64,000 nucleotides of DNA, from positions 9,257,257 through 9,321,256 of the forward strand of contig OZ025224.1 of NCBI GenBank assembly GCA_964019055.1, in the 5' to 3' direction. This DNA comes from Anthopleura xanthogrammica. Taxonomy: Eukaryota > Cnidaria > Anthozoa > Actiniaria > Actiniidae. The position numbers and the translations under genes are program-made. The notes beneath the pieces were generated by a model. The model saw only the letters and a program-made list of their open reading frames with translations. It did no database searches and was not told the DNA's origin. This document shows positions 50,837 through 61,900 of this stretch, piece after piece. Numbering within the stretch: the first letter of the stretch is position 1; each line of letters begins with the position of its first letter.

Positions 50837-52002
50837 ATGAGTTTCATCTTCGTCGTCTTACTCTTGCTCGTTGGGCTATCAAAAGGATTGCTGTCTGGCT
50901 GCCCAAAACAGTGTAAATGTGGAATTACTCTCCGCTGTACGGTCAAAGATCTAAGGACGCTAAAGTCCTTCCTCCCATACAACGTCACAAGACTGTAAGT
51001 CAGTAAACAACTACATCTTTTCCTCGTTAGCATTTTTGTTCCAATTCAAAAATTACATTTTGATTTACCTTCATTATTATTGAACTCGTGCCAAGAAGAT
51101 AAACTTTTTAAGCAGAATAAGAACACACCAAATGAGCTCAGAAAAAAATATTTTAGCTCGCATTCAAATACATATTTCTAATCACGGAATCATTATATAG
51201 ATTTTTTAAATATATTTTGCACGATTTCAAAAATGGAAGATGAAAGTTTATCCTTTAAGGGTATCTCAGCTTTTGATTCTTTTTATATCTTCTTCGCTTG
51301 GTCTGCATGTACATGATAATTATTTTCTTCGGTAAATTTCGTGTGAGGTCTCAAGACCCCAAACTGTGTATCATTCGTCGAAAGAAAAGAGAAATCGAGA
51401 TCTCTAATAAATAAATATGACCTTTCTTACACAAACATTTATGTTGTCTTTATACTAGGAAGTATAGAAGACTGAATCTCGAATAGTGTTTGTAAAGACA
51501 CAACATTTCTAATACTCTATCTTATTTTTTCCTGCGTTCAAAAAGCCGAACGCAAACACCATCCCCTGAAGCATCAATATCAGCAGTTATTTACCAAAAA
51601 CATGGCTTGTAATAACACTAATTTTGGGTGTTTACAAAACGAGGGATTTTCTAATTGTTCGTCAACAAAGAGACGGTGATTTTAAACGACTAACACTATC
51701 TAGTTTTTGCCCTAAGGCTAAGTTTTCCACAATAGAACTCAATCATAAACACTAAAAACAAGAAAACGTAGAGTTGTTTTGGAGTCACTAAGACTATGTT
51801 TCCAAAAGTGAAGTGTTTCAACACACGCGATATTTTTAGAGGCGTGTGAGTTGATGTCTTTAAAGCTAAAAAAGCAAACCCACCAAAGTTGTTTGTTTGC
51901 ACAACCAAAGCATATTGTTATTCTTGTAGAACGAGATATTTCTTCTCGTTTTTAAAAAAACTTTTGCACTAACTCGAGGAACCTAACCTTGATTTCTCAT
52001 AC

Positions 52003-52039
<37 letters not shown>

Positions 52040-55000
52040 TTTTAAATTTTAGAATTTTTTTTTTAAATTTTCCATTTTATTTTTAAACGGTTCATATTTC
52101 GAAGTTTATTTACTTTTTCCGTAAACCTTTGCCTTTACGAGTTGTTATGTGTTTACTTTAGTCAACTGCAATTGTTTATCATTACTAAGTGAATGTTAGT
52201 TCCTTTTCTTGCTGCATCTTATTATCTTTCTCTTTCTCTGTCTGTCTCTCTTCCTCCCCTCCGGTTTCCTTAAATTTTCTCTTTCCTCATTTCCTCCTGT
52301 TTACGTTATATTTTCCAGCTATTATTCAAGAGTTTCCCTCTTTCTCTTCCCTTCTTTTTCTCTTCCTTTCTATTATATTTTCTTCATCTCTTTTTTTTCT
52401 CTCTTCTTCTTCTCTTTCTCTTTTTTTGTTAACGAAGAACTCTTCCACTCTCTGCAGAGTTTGTTAGGTCTCTCCCTTGATTCTAGGGTTTTTTTTACTC
52501 CGGGTTCTCCAGTTTTCCTCCTTTCGCAAAACTTAGCATGCTAAATTCCAATTCGATCTGAGAGTTAACCGTGCCCTGACTTATAATTAGATCAACACAG
52601 AGCCGGTTGTTTCAGGGTTGGATCTGTGAGTTAGTAGCCATACCCTGACTTAGATTAGGTCGTTTCAGGGCTCGATGAAATTTACTGTAATCAATAATAT
52701 ATTAGGGAACGAGCTACAAATTGATTGTTCGAGATCATACGTCCTTCAAAAACACGCGCTATCTTCGTTTTCAAACCTAGATAACGAAAATAAAAAGTCG
52801 ATAATTATAATTGTAGCCGAGAATAACTTTCCGTCCATATCTCTAAAACTAAAGTCGATTGTTATCAGACCTCCTTAATCCAGGATTTAGTAAAAATAGT
52901 TCTACTTAGGGTTACTATGACAACGCCGTGGCTAAATTCGTGCGTCGAAGTTTCAGAGGTCAAATCAGTTCAGACTCGACTGATTTTTCCAATGGCGTTA
53001 TTATCTTGGTTTGTCATGAATTATTACTTAAAGACAGTATGTTTTGAAACATGTGTGTTTTATTAGCCCAACTGTCCTGCCTTGTCTAAGGATTCCTAGA
53101 CCAGTTTCTAAGGCTTGGACTCAGACGTCTAGGGGGAGATTTATTGGGGCAAATGCCTTCGAGGCACAAGCAGACTGAACGAGGATATTCATAGTTATAT
53201 CTAGCTAATCTGATTGAGTGGTTGCTCTTATGCGGGGTCAAACCAGGACAGAAAAGACATTCTGACGGTATTAGAAATATAAAAACCAGCATTCAGTTTT
53301 GATCAAAATATTTCTCCATATTTTTGGTGTCGACATATATTAATTATTTAATTATTTTTAATTATTTCATTATATCGAAGTCTTGCAATCATTGTCAAAA
53401 CATTCAAATGACAACAACTTATATGGCGGCCATGTTGGTGGTAATATCATTGGAGCTAAATAGAAATCTTTTGCCTGTGGTTAAATACCGCCAACATGGC
53501 GGCTATGACGTCACATGTAAACAAAAAATTTGGTCGATTTCTGCTAACGTCATTGTTTGCTTAACACAAAGTCCCAAGGGGCACCCTCCGTCTTTGATGT
53601 CCCTGAACCGAACTTCATGAAAGCGACAAATAGTAACAGGCCATCATTTTGAGTTAGAACGTTTTGTAAAGTTTTTTTCTTATTTGTTTTTCTGCAGAGA
53701 TCTCTCATCGCAAGGCATAACTGAAGTGCCTGACGGGAGTTTTATTAACTACACTGACTTAGTTTACTTGTAAGTAAGGATTTTCATACTATAGGGATCT
53801 CGTGGGGGTGGAGGTTGAAGGAAAAAAGCCCTTGGAGGAGGTAGTAAGGATCCATTTATGTCACTGGCTATTGGGGCTTTGCACCATCACGTGATGGCAG
53901 CCATGACAGGAGGCAGGAACAATTGAATCTGGTCTAATCTGATTTACACGAGAAAGAATTCAGTTTCCCAGGGGAAAAGACTATTGTTGTGCCTCCTGTC
54001 ATGGCTGCCATCACGTGATGGCGCAAAGCCTCTATTGAAAGCTTAAGCTGGAGGGGGAGAGATGGAAATTTCCCGTATAGAAGCCGGTAATAAGGATCAT
54101 TTTGGTTCACTATTGGAAACCCGTGGGGACGGGGGTTGCAAAAACGTCCCTGGGGAGGAGGGAGAGTTTATTTTGTTTGATTACCTAAGAAACTAAGGGG
54201 GAAAAAGGAAAGCAATCGATTATTTCCTTATCATCGGTTTTTCGTTTTCTCTCCAGATCACTTGCGAACAATTCTATACGATCGCTGTCAAGAAAATCCT
54301 TCTTAGGCTTGCAAAAACTACGAGAACTGTAAGTAAATAGAAATGTAACGAACTGACGTGACTATCAAGGGTATGGATGGGATGAGGTGAAGAAGTCAAG
54401 GAATGTAAGGAGAGGAAGGAAGGAAGGAAGGAAGGAAGGAAGGAAGGAAGGAAGGGAGGGAGGAAGGAAAGAAGGAAGGGAGGAAGGGACTGAAGAAAGT
54501 TTTTCCAGAGTTAAAAATTATGCTTCGCGCATCACGCATGCGCACCTCAGTATTATCCCCAAATCACCTGATTAATGTTCTTCCAATGATCATGCTTGTC
54601 CTTGTGATGCACGGGTAATGCGCGCAGCTATGCGTCCGCACTCATCTCTTTACTAGTCAGCGGGTTTACTCCCCAGACCACAGGTAGCCCATCCAACCTT
54701 TAATCACATCTTCCATATTTCTTTTTTGCAGTCACCTTCAGAACAACGGCAAGATACAGATGGATGAGAAAGTATTCAGTTATTTACAGTCGTTAAAAGT
54801 TCTCCATCTAGAAGGGAACCAAATGAACACGCTTCAAGCCGGCATCTTCAACCTCACCAAAACCATTAACATCACTAAAGAAACTATCAAAGAGAATATT
54901 CATTGTAATTTCTACAAGAAGCCTCTAACAGAATGCATTGGCCCGCATATACCCAAGTGTGTTGAAGCACTGAGCTTAAAAGACGAAGAACTTACAAAGT

Positions 55001-57603
55001 TCGAAATCCAAGGTTGTGCGCATGCGCAGTGTGATGTCAAAGAAACGGGCAAGACGATCAAATGCTACATGGCATCGAGTAATGCTAACGAGACGTCATG
55101 GAGTATCCTTGGAGATAACTCAGCCGTTAAGCTTGCGTTGTGGACGTTCGGTCTCCTCGCTGTGACGTCCAACTTCCTCGTACTTCTGACGCTGGCGTGT
55201 AATCGTGACGCGCGAAAATCTGCCTTGTGTGTCTTCGTCATGAACCTGTTGCTAGGTAACATACTCATTGGCATCCAGATAGTCATCTTTTCTGTATCAG
55301 ACACCTTAACATACGGGAACTTTAAACAATACGGCGAAGGACGATGGGAAATGCAATGGTGTTTGCCTTTATTCTTTATCAAGTCTATTGGGCTTATTCT
55401 TGTGGTGTGTTCGCTAGTTCTAGTATCAATTGAGAGAATCCTAGTCATATTTTTGAATTCTCCTCGCCATATTGACTGCTGTCGATCCATTGGTTATGTT
55501 ATGGAGAGCTGGTTATTCGCTGGTGTTGCGGCTATTGTACTGTGGACGAAAACTGGTTCATGGGGCTACCTGTGTTCTACACACGCAAACAGTAAAGACT
55601 TCATTGACATCAACAAAGGAATCAAAATCAGCCTTTTCGCAGTATGCTTTCTTTTAATAATATTATACATTTGTTTACTCTGTCGAGTAAAAAGAAAAAA
55701 TCACGAAAATCAGGAATACAGGACTACGATGCGCATGTTCATACTTATACTCTCGACATTCATCTTCTGGGGTCTTCCATATATGGTCATGGTATTGGTC
55801 GTACCCAGGTTTCTAACGGTCACAGTGTCCATGCAGACTTTAGCTATTTCATTGACCATCAATGCTTGCCTTCATCCATTTATTTATTCATATGATAACG
55901 ATAATCTCGAGAATTTGTACAGCACTTTAGCGTGTAAAAGAGACTCCTGTTTGTTTGTACCCCTCGCCGTGCAAGGACAGACATGTTATAAAGAAGATGA
56001 AGAAAAGGCTAAACAAGAACTTGATGTAGAGCTCGGATCTTTGCCGCGGAAGAGGTCCTTGGAGTCATTATCAGTTCCTGAACAACACTCTTCCTGTCCG
56101 TACAGCACAGAGGCTTGCGCAAGACTCTCTGCAATCCCTAATACTGCAGATACGATAGCTGTAAGAGGGGCCGAGGTATCAAAAACCGAGGGCGCAGTCA
56201 TCATTAGGAATAAGTCACCTACAGAGTCCAATTTCCAAGAAGATTGTTCGATTCTCGTTCATTCAGCGCCATCTTCTCCTGTAGCTTCTACAGGAGCAAC
56301 ACAACCATTTATTATCGACGAGCACAGTGAATGTGGGACTTTGTCGTCGGATACCAATGTCACGTGGATAAGTAGCGACTGTCCAAGTCATGCGCATGTG
56401 CGGATAGGAGATGGGAACTCGACCACATCGAGTCGTGCGTCATCGATCCCGTTAGGCAAGTCAGCGGCATCTCCTCGTGTTCCTAGAAAAAGGTTATCAT
56501 CTGTTAAATCAGACTCGGAGAAAAGTGACGATGATGACACTATTGGACGGAAGTCTCCCCCGGCAAGTATACCAATTCCAATTCTTGAAGAAGAAAATAA
56601 AAATGACGTCAAACATGAAGCAGAAGTCGGTGCCAAGAGCAGCCGTCCAATGTCTCCTGTTGAAATGCTTTTTAAAGTTCTTTCACCGAAGTTGAGAAAG
56701 AAGCGGCCAAAAACTGACGAAGGTATCCATGGTGATGCCAAATCCACAGGGGTTTCTCAAGGCAAGAGGTCAAAGTCCATGTTGGTTGGAAAAGAAGCCA
56801 AGTCGACACAAGTCAGCGAAAATGTACTGGAACCACTTCCACCTGTCGTACTTCGGGATAGGAAGACCTCACAGGCTAGGGACAAAAGGAATGCGGTCGT
56901 TGTCATGGAAACAGCAGAAAAAGGATTAGAACTAAAGCGTCCGTTGAGTCCAAGTGAGGAAAAAGACACAAAAAGTAAAGCTGGTTCTTTTTCGGTAGGA
57001 AAGCCAGTAAACTCTAAATCCATGCTCAGACTAAGCAACAAAGATAAAAAAAAGAGGAAAATAAATAGTAGCCTTTCTGAACCCGTACCGAAAGTACGAA
57101 TCTACGAAAACCCTGTGGCAGACTTTGAGAACAATAATCAAACTACGGAGCGTAGAGACGTCACTTCAGGTGATGATAGTGTACCTACATCTCCTACAAG
57201 AATATTAGCTAAATTAGAGGAAGGAGATACTGTACCTGAATTACCAAAGGGTATCAAACCTAAATGCCGGAATAGTACTTCATCTACAAGTTCTAGTTTA
57301 CGATTATCGAGTAAGAGTCTCGAATGGGATCCAAGCTATGTTGATGAGACGTACTCAGATGCCCTCCCACCTCCCCCCACAGCACCACCACAGGAAGCCC
57401 AAACATCAAATACTCCTTCATCGAGTCCTAGGTCTAGTTATTCAGGCGATCAAGTGGAGTCTAACCTCAAGTCATATCCGGCATCGAGTAGGTTTAGTTT
57501 AGATTGGGATCCTACAAGCGTGCAGATGAGAAACAGCGTTATCTCCCATGAGTCGAGCGCGGGCTCAAGTTCTGATCCGAACAGTGAACCAACTGTAGTG
57601 TAA
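50837..57603 (+). CDS. Leucine-rich-repeat rhodopsin-family GPCR (LGR-like)
   Basis: Four coding exons: 50837-50994, 53698-53769, 54257-54328, 54732-57603, all phase-2 joins; 1057 residues. A signal peptide (FIFVVLLLLVGLSKG) precedes an LRRNT cap (CPKQCKC...LRC). Exons 2 and 3 each encode exactly one 24-residue LRR; two more LRRs and a Cys-rich hinge (residues about 150-215) follow. Seven membrane segments lie at about 235-257, 265-290, 312-335, 356-373, 396-418, 434-457 and 467-488. TM3 ends SIER instead of DRY; TM7 has LHPFIY in place of NPxxY. Cys311 and Cys382 can form the TM3-ECL2 disulphide. The 570-residue Ser-rich tail ends PTVV, a class I PDZ-ligand pattern. The ligand is unknown; glycoprotein-hormone or relaxin-type LGRs are the nearest group. 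Only about four LRRs, fewer than most LGRs. Confidence 0.9.
52009..52036. repeat. Short (AAAG)n, GPCR intron 1
   Basis: About seven AAAG repeats. Confidence 0.9.
52190..52440. repeat. Pyrimidine-rich tract, GPCR intron 1
   Basis: TTCC/TCTT-rich low-complexity DNA producing Phe/Leu/Ser frames; no gene. Confidence 0.7.
52455..52680 (+). repeat. 5'-truncated SINE with two tail units, GPCR intron 1
   Basis: CAGAGTTTGTTAGGTCTCTCCCTTGATTC, CGGGTTCTCCAGTTTTCCTCC and AATTCCAATTCGATCTG are followed by two diverged 58-bp units (CCGTGCCCTGACTTATAATTAGATC; CCATACCCTGACTTAGATTAGG). Confidence 0.85.
53421..53512. mobile_element. Inverted repeat, CATGGCGGCCATGTTGG family, GPCR intron 1
   Basis: ATATGGCGGCCATGTTGG pairs with CCGCCAACATGGCGGCTATG about 70 bp later; TGACGTCA follows at 53506-53513. 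Confidence 0.75.
53868..54040. mobile_element. MITE family 5 copy, GPCR intron 2
   Basis: GGGGCTTTGCACCATCACGTGATGGCAGCCATGACAGGAGGC pairs with GCCTCCTGTCATGGCTGCCATCACGTGATGGCGCAAAGCC. The arm contains the palindrome ATCACGTGAT. A half copy lies at 44.83 kb. Confidence 0.88.
54409..54490. repeat. (GGAA)n microsatellite, GPCR intron 3
   Basis: GGAAGGAAGGAA repeats with GGGA variants. Confidence 0.95.
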
Positions 57604-57629
57604 CAGACATCTTTAGCTTCGTATCGGCA

Positions 57630-57752
57630 AATCGCCCATTTCATACCACATGACATTCCCTTGAGAAATATTCTTTTATTTAAATATTTACACATGAAAG
57701 AATCAACTCCCAAGTGTGGCATCACATGGTCTGAAATGGGCACAACAAACAA
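57630..57752. mobile_element. MITE family 1 copy in the GPCR 3' region
   Basis: GCCCATTTCATACCACATGACATTCCCTTGAG pairs with GTGTGGCATCACATGGTCTGAAATGGGC. It begins about 27 bp after the GPCR stop codon, so it is probably transcribed in the 3' UTR. Confidence 0.8.
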
Positions 57753-57829
57753 CGAAGCTAAAGAGGTATATTATCATTACCTCCAGTTCTCAAAGAAAAA
57801 GACTGTAAGACTGTTACACCCAGTATCAT

Positions 57830-57965
57830 AATATCGCGACCAACTCAGCCCAAGACGTATGGGTTTTTGGCTTTCGTCAATCAAAAAATACTCACTCAGA
57901 CCGCTGGTAATTATATTGACGGAAGCCAAAAACCCAGACGTCTTGGGCTGAGTTAGTCGCGTAAT
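57830..57965. mobile_element. MITE family 2 copy
   Basis: GCGACCAACTCAGCCCAAGACGTATGGGTTTTTGGCTT pairs with GAAGCCAAAAACCCAGACGTCTTGGGCTGAGTTAGTCGC. Second copy at 62.09 kb. Confidence 0.88.
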
Positions 57966-58143
57966 TATGAAAATTGGTATAACGACCTCGTGGTATAGTA
58001 TTGAGGGAATTTATGGGCGAGGTCGAAAAGTTCCGCCATCTTGCATTCCCCATTCAGTCCCAGAATCCTTTGCATCAAGAGGTAGCTACCAGTCTTCTCT
58101 AGTTGAAGCTTCGAAAAGACGAACCAAAAGTGAGAGTAAGAAT

Positions 58144-58330
58144 TACTGCGATTCTCAATATTCTGCGAACTCAATCATTTCAACGGCTTGTTCTGAAATT
58201 GTTTTTTCGCTGCCGTTAATCAAAACTAATCAGTCGGTACCTTTTATATTTTTGACTGGTGGCCGTGGAAAACTAAATTCAACGGGAAACTCGCGACTAA
58301 AGAGTTCGCAGAATATTGAGAATCCCAGTA
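58144..58330. mobile_element. MITE family 3 copy
   Basis: ACTGCGATTCTCAATATTCTGCGAACTC pairs with GAGTTCGCAGAATATTGAGAATCCCAGT. Matches 20.89 kb with interior reversed. Confidence 0.85.
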
Positions 58331-58497
58331 AATGCATACATTGAAAATCTTGTTCTAAAGATACATAATAATTTCTATTTCTAAAATTCGCGTCTATGTT
58401 GTTCGTCGCCATTTTTTCATGATCTTTATTCGATCATTCCACGCAAACACTATTCAAAGACGCAAAGAAAAGGTTTCAGTATTAAAGATAAATTAAT

Positions 58498-58633
58498 TTA
58501 TTACATTCTTCGTTGTTGTACGTACTTTGGCGTGATGTTGCAAATACTGTGGATATTGACTGAAAACGCTAATAATTATTATGGATTATTAGTATAAATA
58601 AGGTATTTATGAGAGTCTAAGTAAGCTAATAAA
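58498..58633. terminator. Candidate polyadenylation signals of the convergent GPCR and CPLANE2 genes
   Basis: AATAAA at 58628-58633 on plus could serve the GPCR and its reverse complement at 58498-58503 could serve CPLANE2. Positions are motif matches only. Confidence 0.3.
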
Positions 58634-58699
58634 TGAAAGATTTCAGTATTATTGACTCACTGATCTCTGTGCTTCTATCAATACCTCAGAATACCCGTT

Positions 58700-58862
58700 A
58701 ACCTTGGGCGTGATGTTTTCCCATTTCAGACCACGTGTCATTCTCTTGAGTATCATTTCTTTGTTTAACGGTTGTGCATGAGAAGACACATGAATATGTG
58801 GATCTTATTCTCAAGAGAATGTCACGTGGTCTGAAATGAGAAAACATTACGCCCAAGGTATA
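58700..58862. mobile_element. MITE family 1, best preserved copy
   Basis: CCTTGGGCGTGATGTTTTCCCATTTCAGACCACGTGTCATTCTC pairs with GAGAATGTCACGTGGTCTGAAATGAGAAAACATTACGCCCAAGG. Long arms define the family consensus. It lies just downstream of the CPLANE2 stop. Confidence 0.92.
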
Positions 58863-58902
58863 GAGGTCTATTAGTACAAGGTGTCTATACCAATACCACG
58901 AG

Positions 58903-61900
58903 TCATCGTATCCTCCGTTCAGCAGAGTGGTGACTGGAACCAGAAGATTGGCGGGAAACACGACCAGCATGCGCGACTTGATCATGTTGCCATAGCAACT
59001 CAGCGAGAGTGTTCAGGATTGGTGCGATTTCCTGGGGGGTAAAAATCAATGCTTGACTCTAAAATGATTTCTAAAATTTTTCGAAAATATTCAAAAATTT
59101 GTAATTTATTCAGCCACAACTCATTCTGAAACCATCATTTATTGGTCACCGAAGCAAATTTAGAGGCTGTTGTTTCCAGTCTTACCATAATTCCTGCTCT
59201 TCCATCAAGGCTGCGCCCATCTGAGAGCCTGGGTCCATCTACATTTGCTATTTTTAGCACAGGTATTGACCACTGCTCTTCGAATTCTCTTAACTCTTGT
59301 TCAGTGATGTCACTATGCAAAAACTGGTCAAACCTGTTTGGATGATGAAAGAGATGTCAACTAGTCAAACCAGTATGTGAGGTGGTTCGGAATAACCTCC
59401 AGGCTGACCAAAGTAAGGGCTTGACTAAGTCACAGATCAAATTGAAATTTAGCATGTTCGGTTTGCGAAGGGAGGATAACCAGGGAACCCAGAGACTTAC
59501 TTACATGTAATGCTGAGTCCAGAAATGGAACCCAAGACCTCAGAGGTGAGAGGCAAGAGCACTAGCACTACACCACCCTTGATTTCCAAAATTATAAATG
59601 GGAAATGAGGAAAGGTAAAGTCCCTTTTCCCCCAATTTCCTTATCTCCTCCCCTCCCCTCCCCTCCCCTCCCCTCCCCTCCCCTCCACCCTCACAAAGAG
59701 CTTGTTTTTTATTCTATATATTAAGATTATGGAACTTACTTTGTTGCAAGAGCCAGGGTAAGGACATTCTCGTTTGGTTCCAATAGATGGTTTATCTACA
59801 AATAAGATGTAAAAAAAAATTAAATAAATGTGATTTAGCAGGGCACTTCTAAATAGTACCTATTCGTCCACTCATTTCCGATTATAACTTAGAAATTGAT
59901 TTTTGCAGAAAGAGAGATAAATCGGAGAATGCAGAAATACTCTCAAAAGCACAAATGAGAACCAACTAGAAACTCTACTGACATACAACAACAAGCCCGG
60001 CAAGATTCAAACCAGGTTACCTTGAATTTCAATGACATTCATTCAACTATAGTACATATGAAGACCCTAAAAACCTTGTAAACATTATATGTCTTCACCA
60101 CACTCCATAGGTAAGTCTCAATAGTACTAATATGCTTGACTGTTGATGGATGGCCATACAAGAAGCGATATACCTTTTCACCTCAGATGTTATGTTTTGC
60201 CCATTTCAGACTATGTGTTATTCCTTTGAGAATGATTCTTTGTTTCATTTGTGTCCAAACAAAGAAAATATATTCAAGGGAATGACACATGGTTTGAAAT
60301 GAAACATTACACTCAAGGTAAAGAGGTCTATGTTTTCCAATAAAAAAAAAAAATTAAATATTGATTTTTGTTGCAAAATTTCAGCATAAAATTATTAGTT
60401 ATAAATACTAAAACAAAAATTATAGGATAAAAGCTGCAAATTCGCCGTAAAAAAAACCATTTCGATCCGGGTAATCCAGTCAACCAAAGTCCAATCCAGT
60501 CCAGCCATGCACGGTTCCGGATTTTCCAAAAACAAAAAATCTTAAAACATCAAAATTTAGAAGCATAAATCAAATTTTCGAGGTTGGGCATGTTTCTGCT
60601 ATACATGAAGATTATTTTAACCCTTACTTATTTTTCAATCCAAAATCCAGTTGACCAAGTCCAATCCAATCAATCTATACACAATTCCAGATTTTCCAAA
60701 ATAAATAAAATCTATTAGAGAGTCTGATAAGATGCATGTACTTACTTGGTTAGGGAGTTCATCAAAACTGGATCTGAATTAACAAAGGATAAGTTATTAT
60801 TTAGTAAGTTATCACTTAAATCAACAATATACTGAGTGGGGTGGGGTGGGAGTTACTCATGACTGCTCACCTGTCAGTAAAGGAAAACAAGAATATCACA
60901 GCGTCTGTTTTAGACTTGCAGGCCTACAACAAGACAACAACACTGAGTAACTGAAATATGCTGGGAGATTTAGCAATGGTTTTTGATTCAAGCACAGATG
61001 GGTTCGATGTCGTATGGCAGGCTCTGTATTCTATGTCAGTAGAGTTGCTTGTTGGTTTTCTCCTTTGCTTCGAATGTTTTTTCTCCAGTTTCTTCCCTCC
61101 ATAAAATTCAACATGCGAGTTGAGTGTTGTGTGCATAGAAAATTGAATGTAGTGCTAGTGTGTGTGAGTAAAATTATCAACATGTGAGTTGAGTGTTGTG
61201 TGCATAGAATATTGAATGTAGTGGTAGTGTGTGTGAGTAAAATTATCAACATGTGAGTTGAGTGTTGTGTGCATAGAATATTGAATGTAGTGGTAGTGTG
61301 TGTGAGTAAAATTATCAATATGTGAGTTGAGTGTTGTGTGCATAGAATATTGAATGTAGTGGTAGTGTGTGTGAGTAAAATTATCAACATGTGAGTTGAG
61401 TGTTGTGTGCATAGAATATTGAATGTAGTGGTAGTGTGTGTGAGTAAAACTATCAACACGTGAGTGAGTGTTGTGTGCATAGAATATATTGAATGTAGTG
61501 GTAGTGTGTGTGTGAGTAAAACTATCAACATGTGAGTGAGTGTTGTGTGCATAGAATATTGAATGTAGTGGTAGTGTGTGTGAGTGAAACTATCAACATG
61601 TGAGTTGAGTGTTGTGTGCATAGAATATTGAATGTAGTGGTAGTGTGTGTGAGTGAAACTATCAACATGTGAGTTGAGTGTTGTGTGCATAGAATATTGA
61701 ATGTAGTGGTAGTGTGTGTGAGTGAAACTATCAACATGTGAGTGAGTGTTGTGTGGATAGAATATTGAATGTAGTGGTAGTGTGTGTGAGTAAAACTATC
61801 AACATGCGAGTTGAGTGTTGTTGTGTGCATAGAATATTGAGTATAGAGTAGTGGCAGTGTGCGTGAGTGGAAAATGTTCCCAATTTATGCGAGAGCACTA

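Noticed and set aside
55065..57041. Several minus- and alternate-frame open frames over the GPCR exon
   Set aside because: Shadows of a strongly supported 947-codon-plus coding exon.
61031..61830. Thr/His-rich minus-strand frames
   Set aside because: Translations of the 69-bp SINE-tail array in a CPLANE2 intron.
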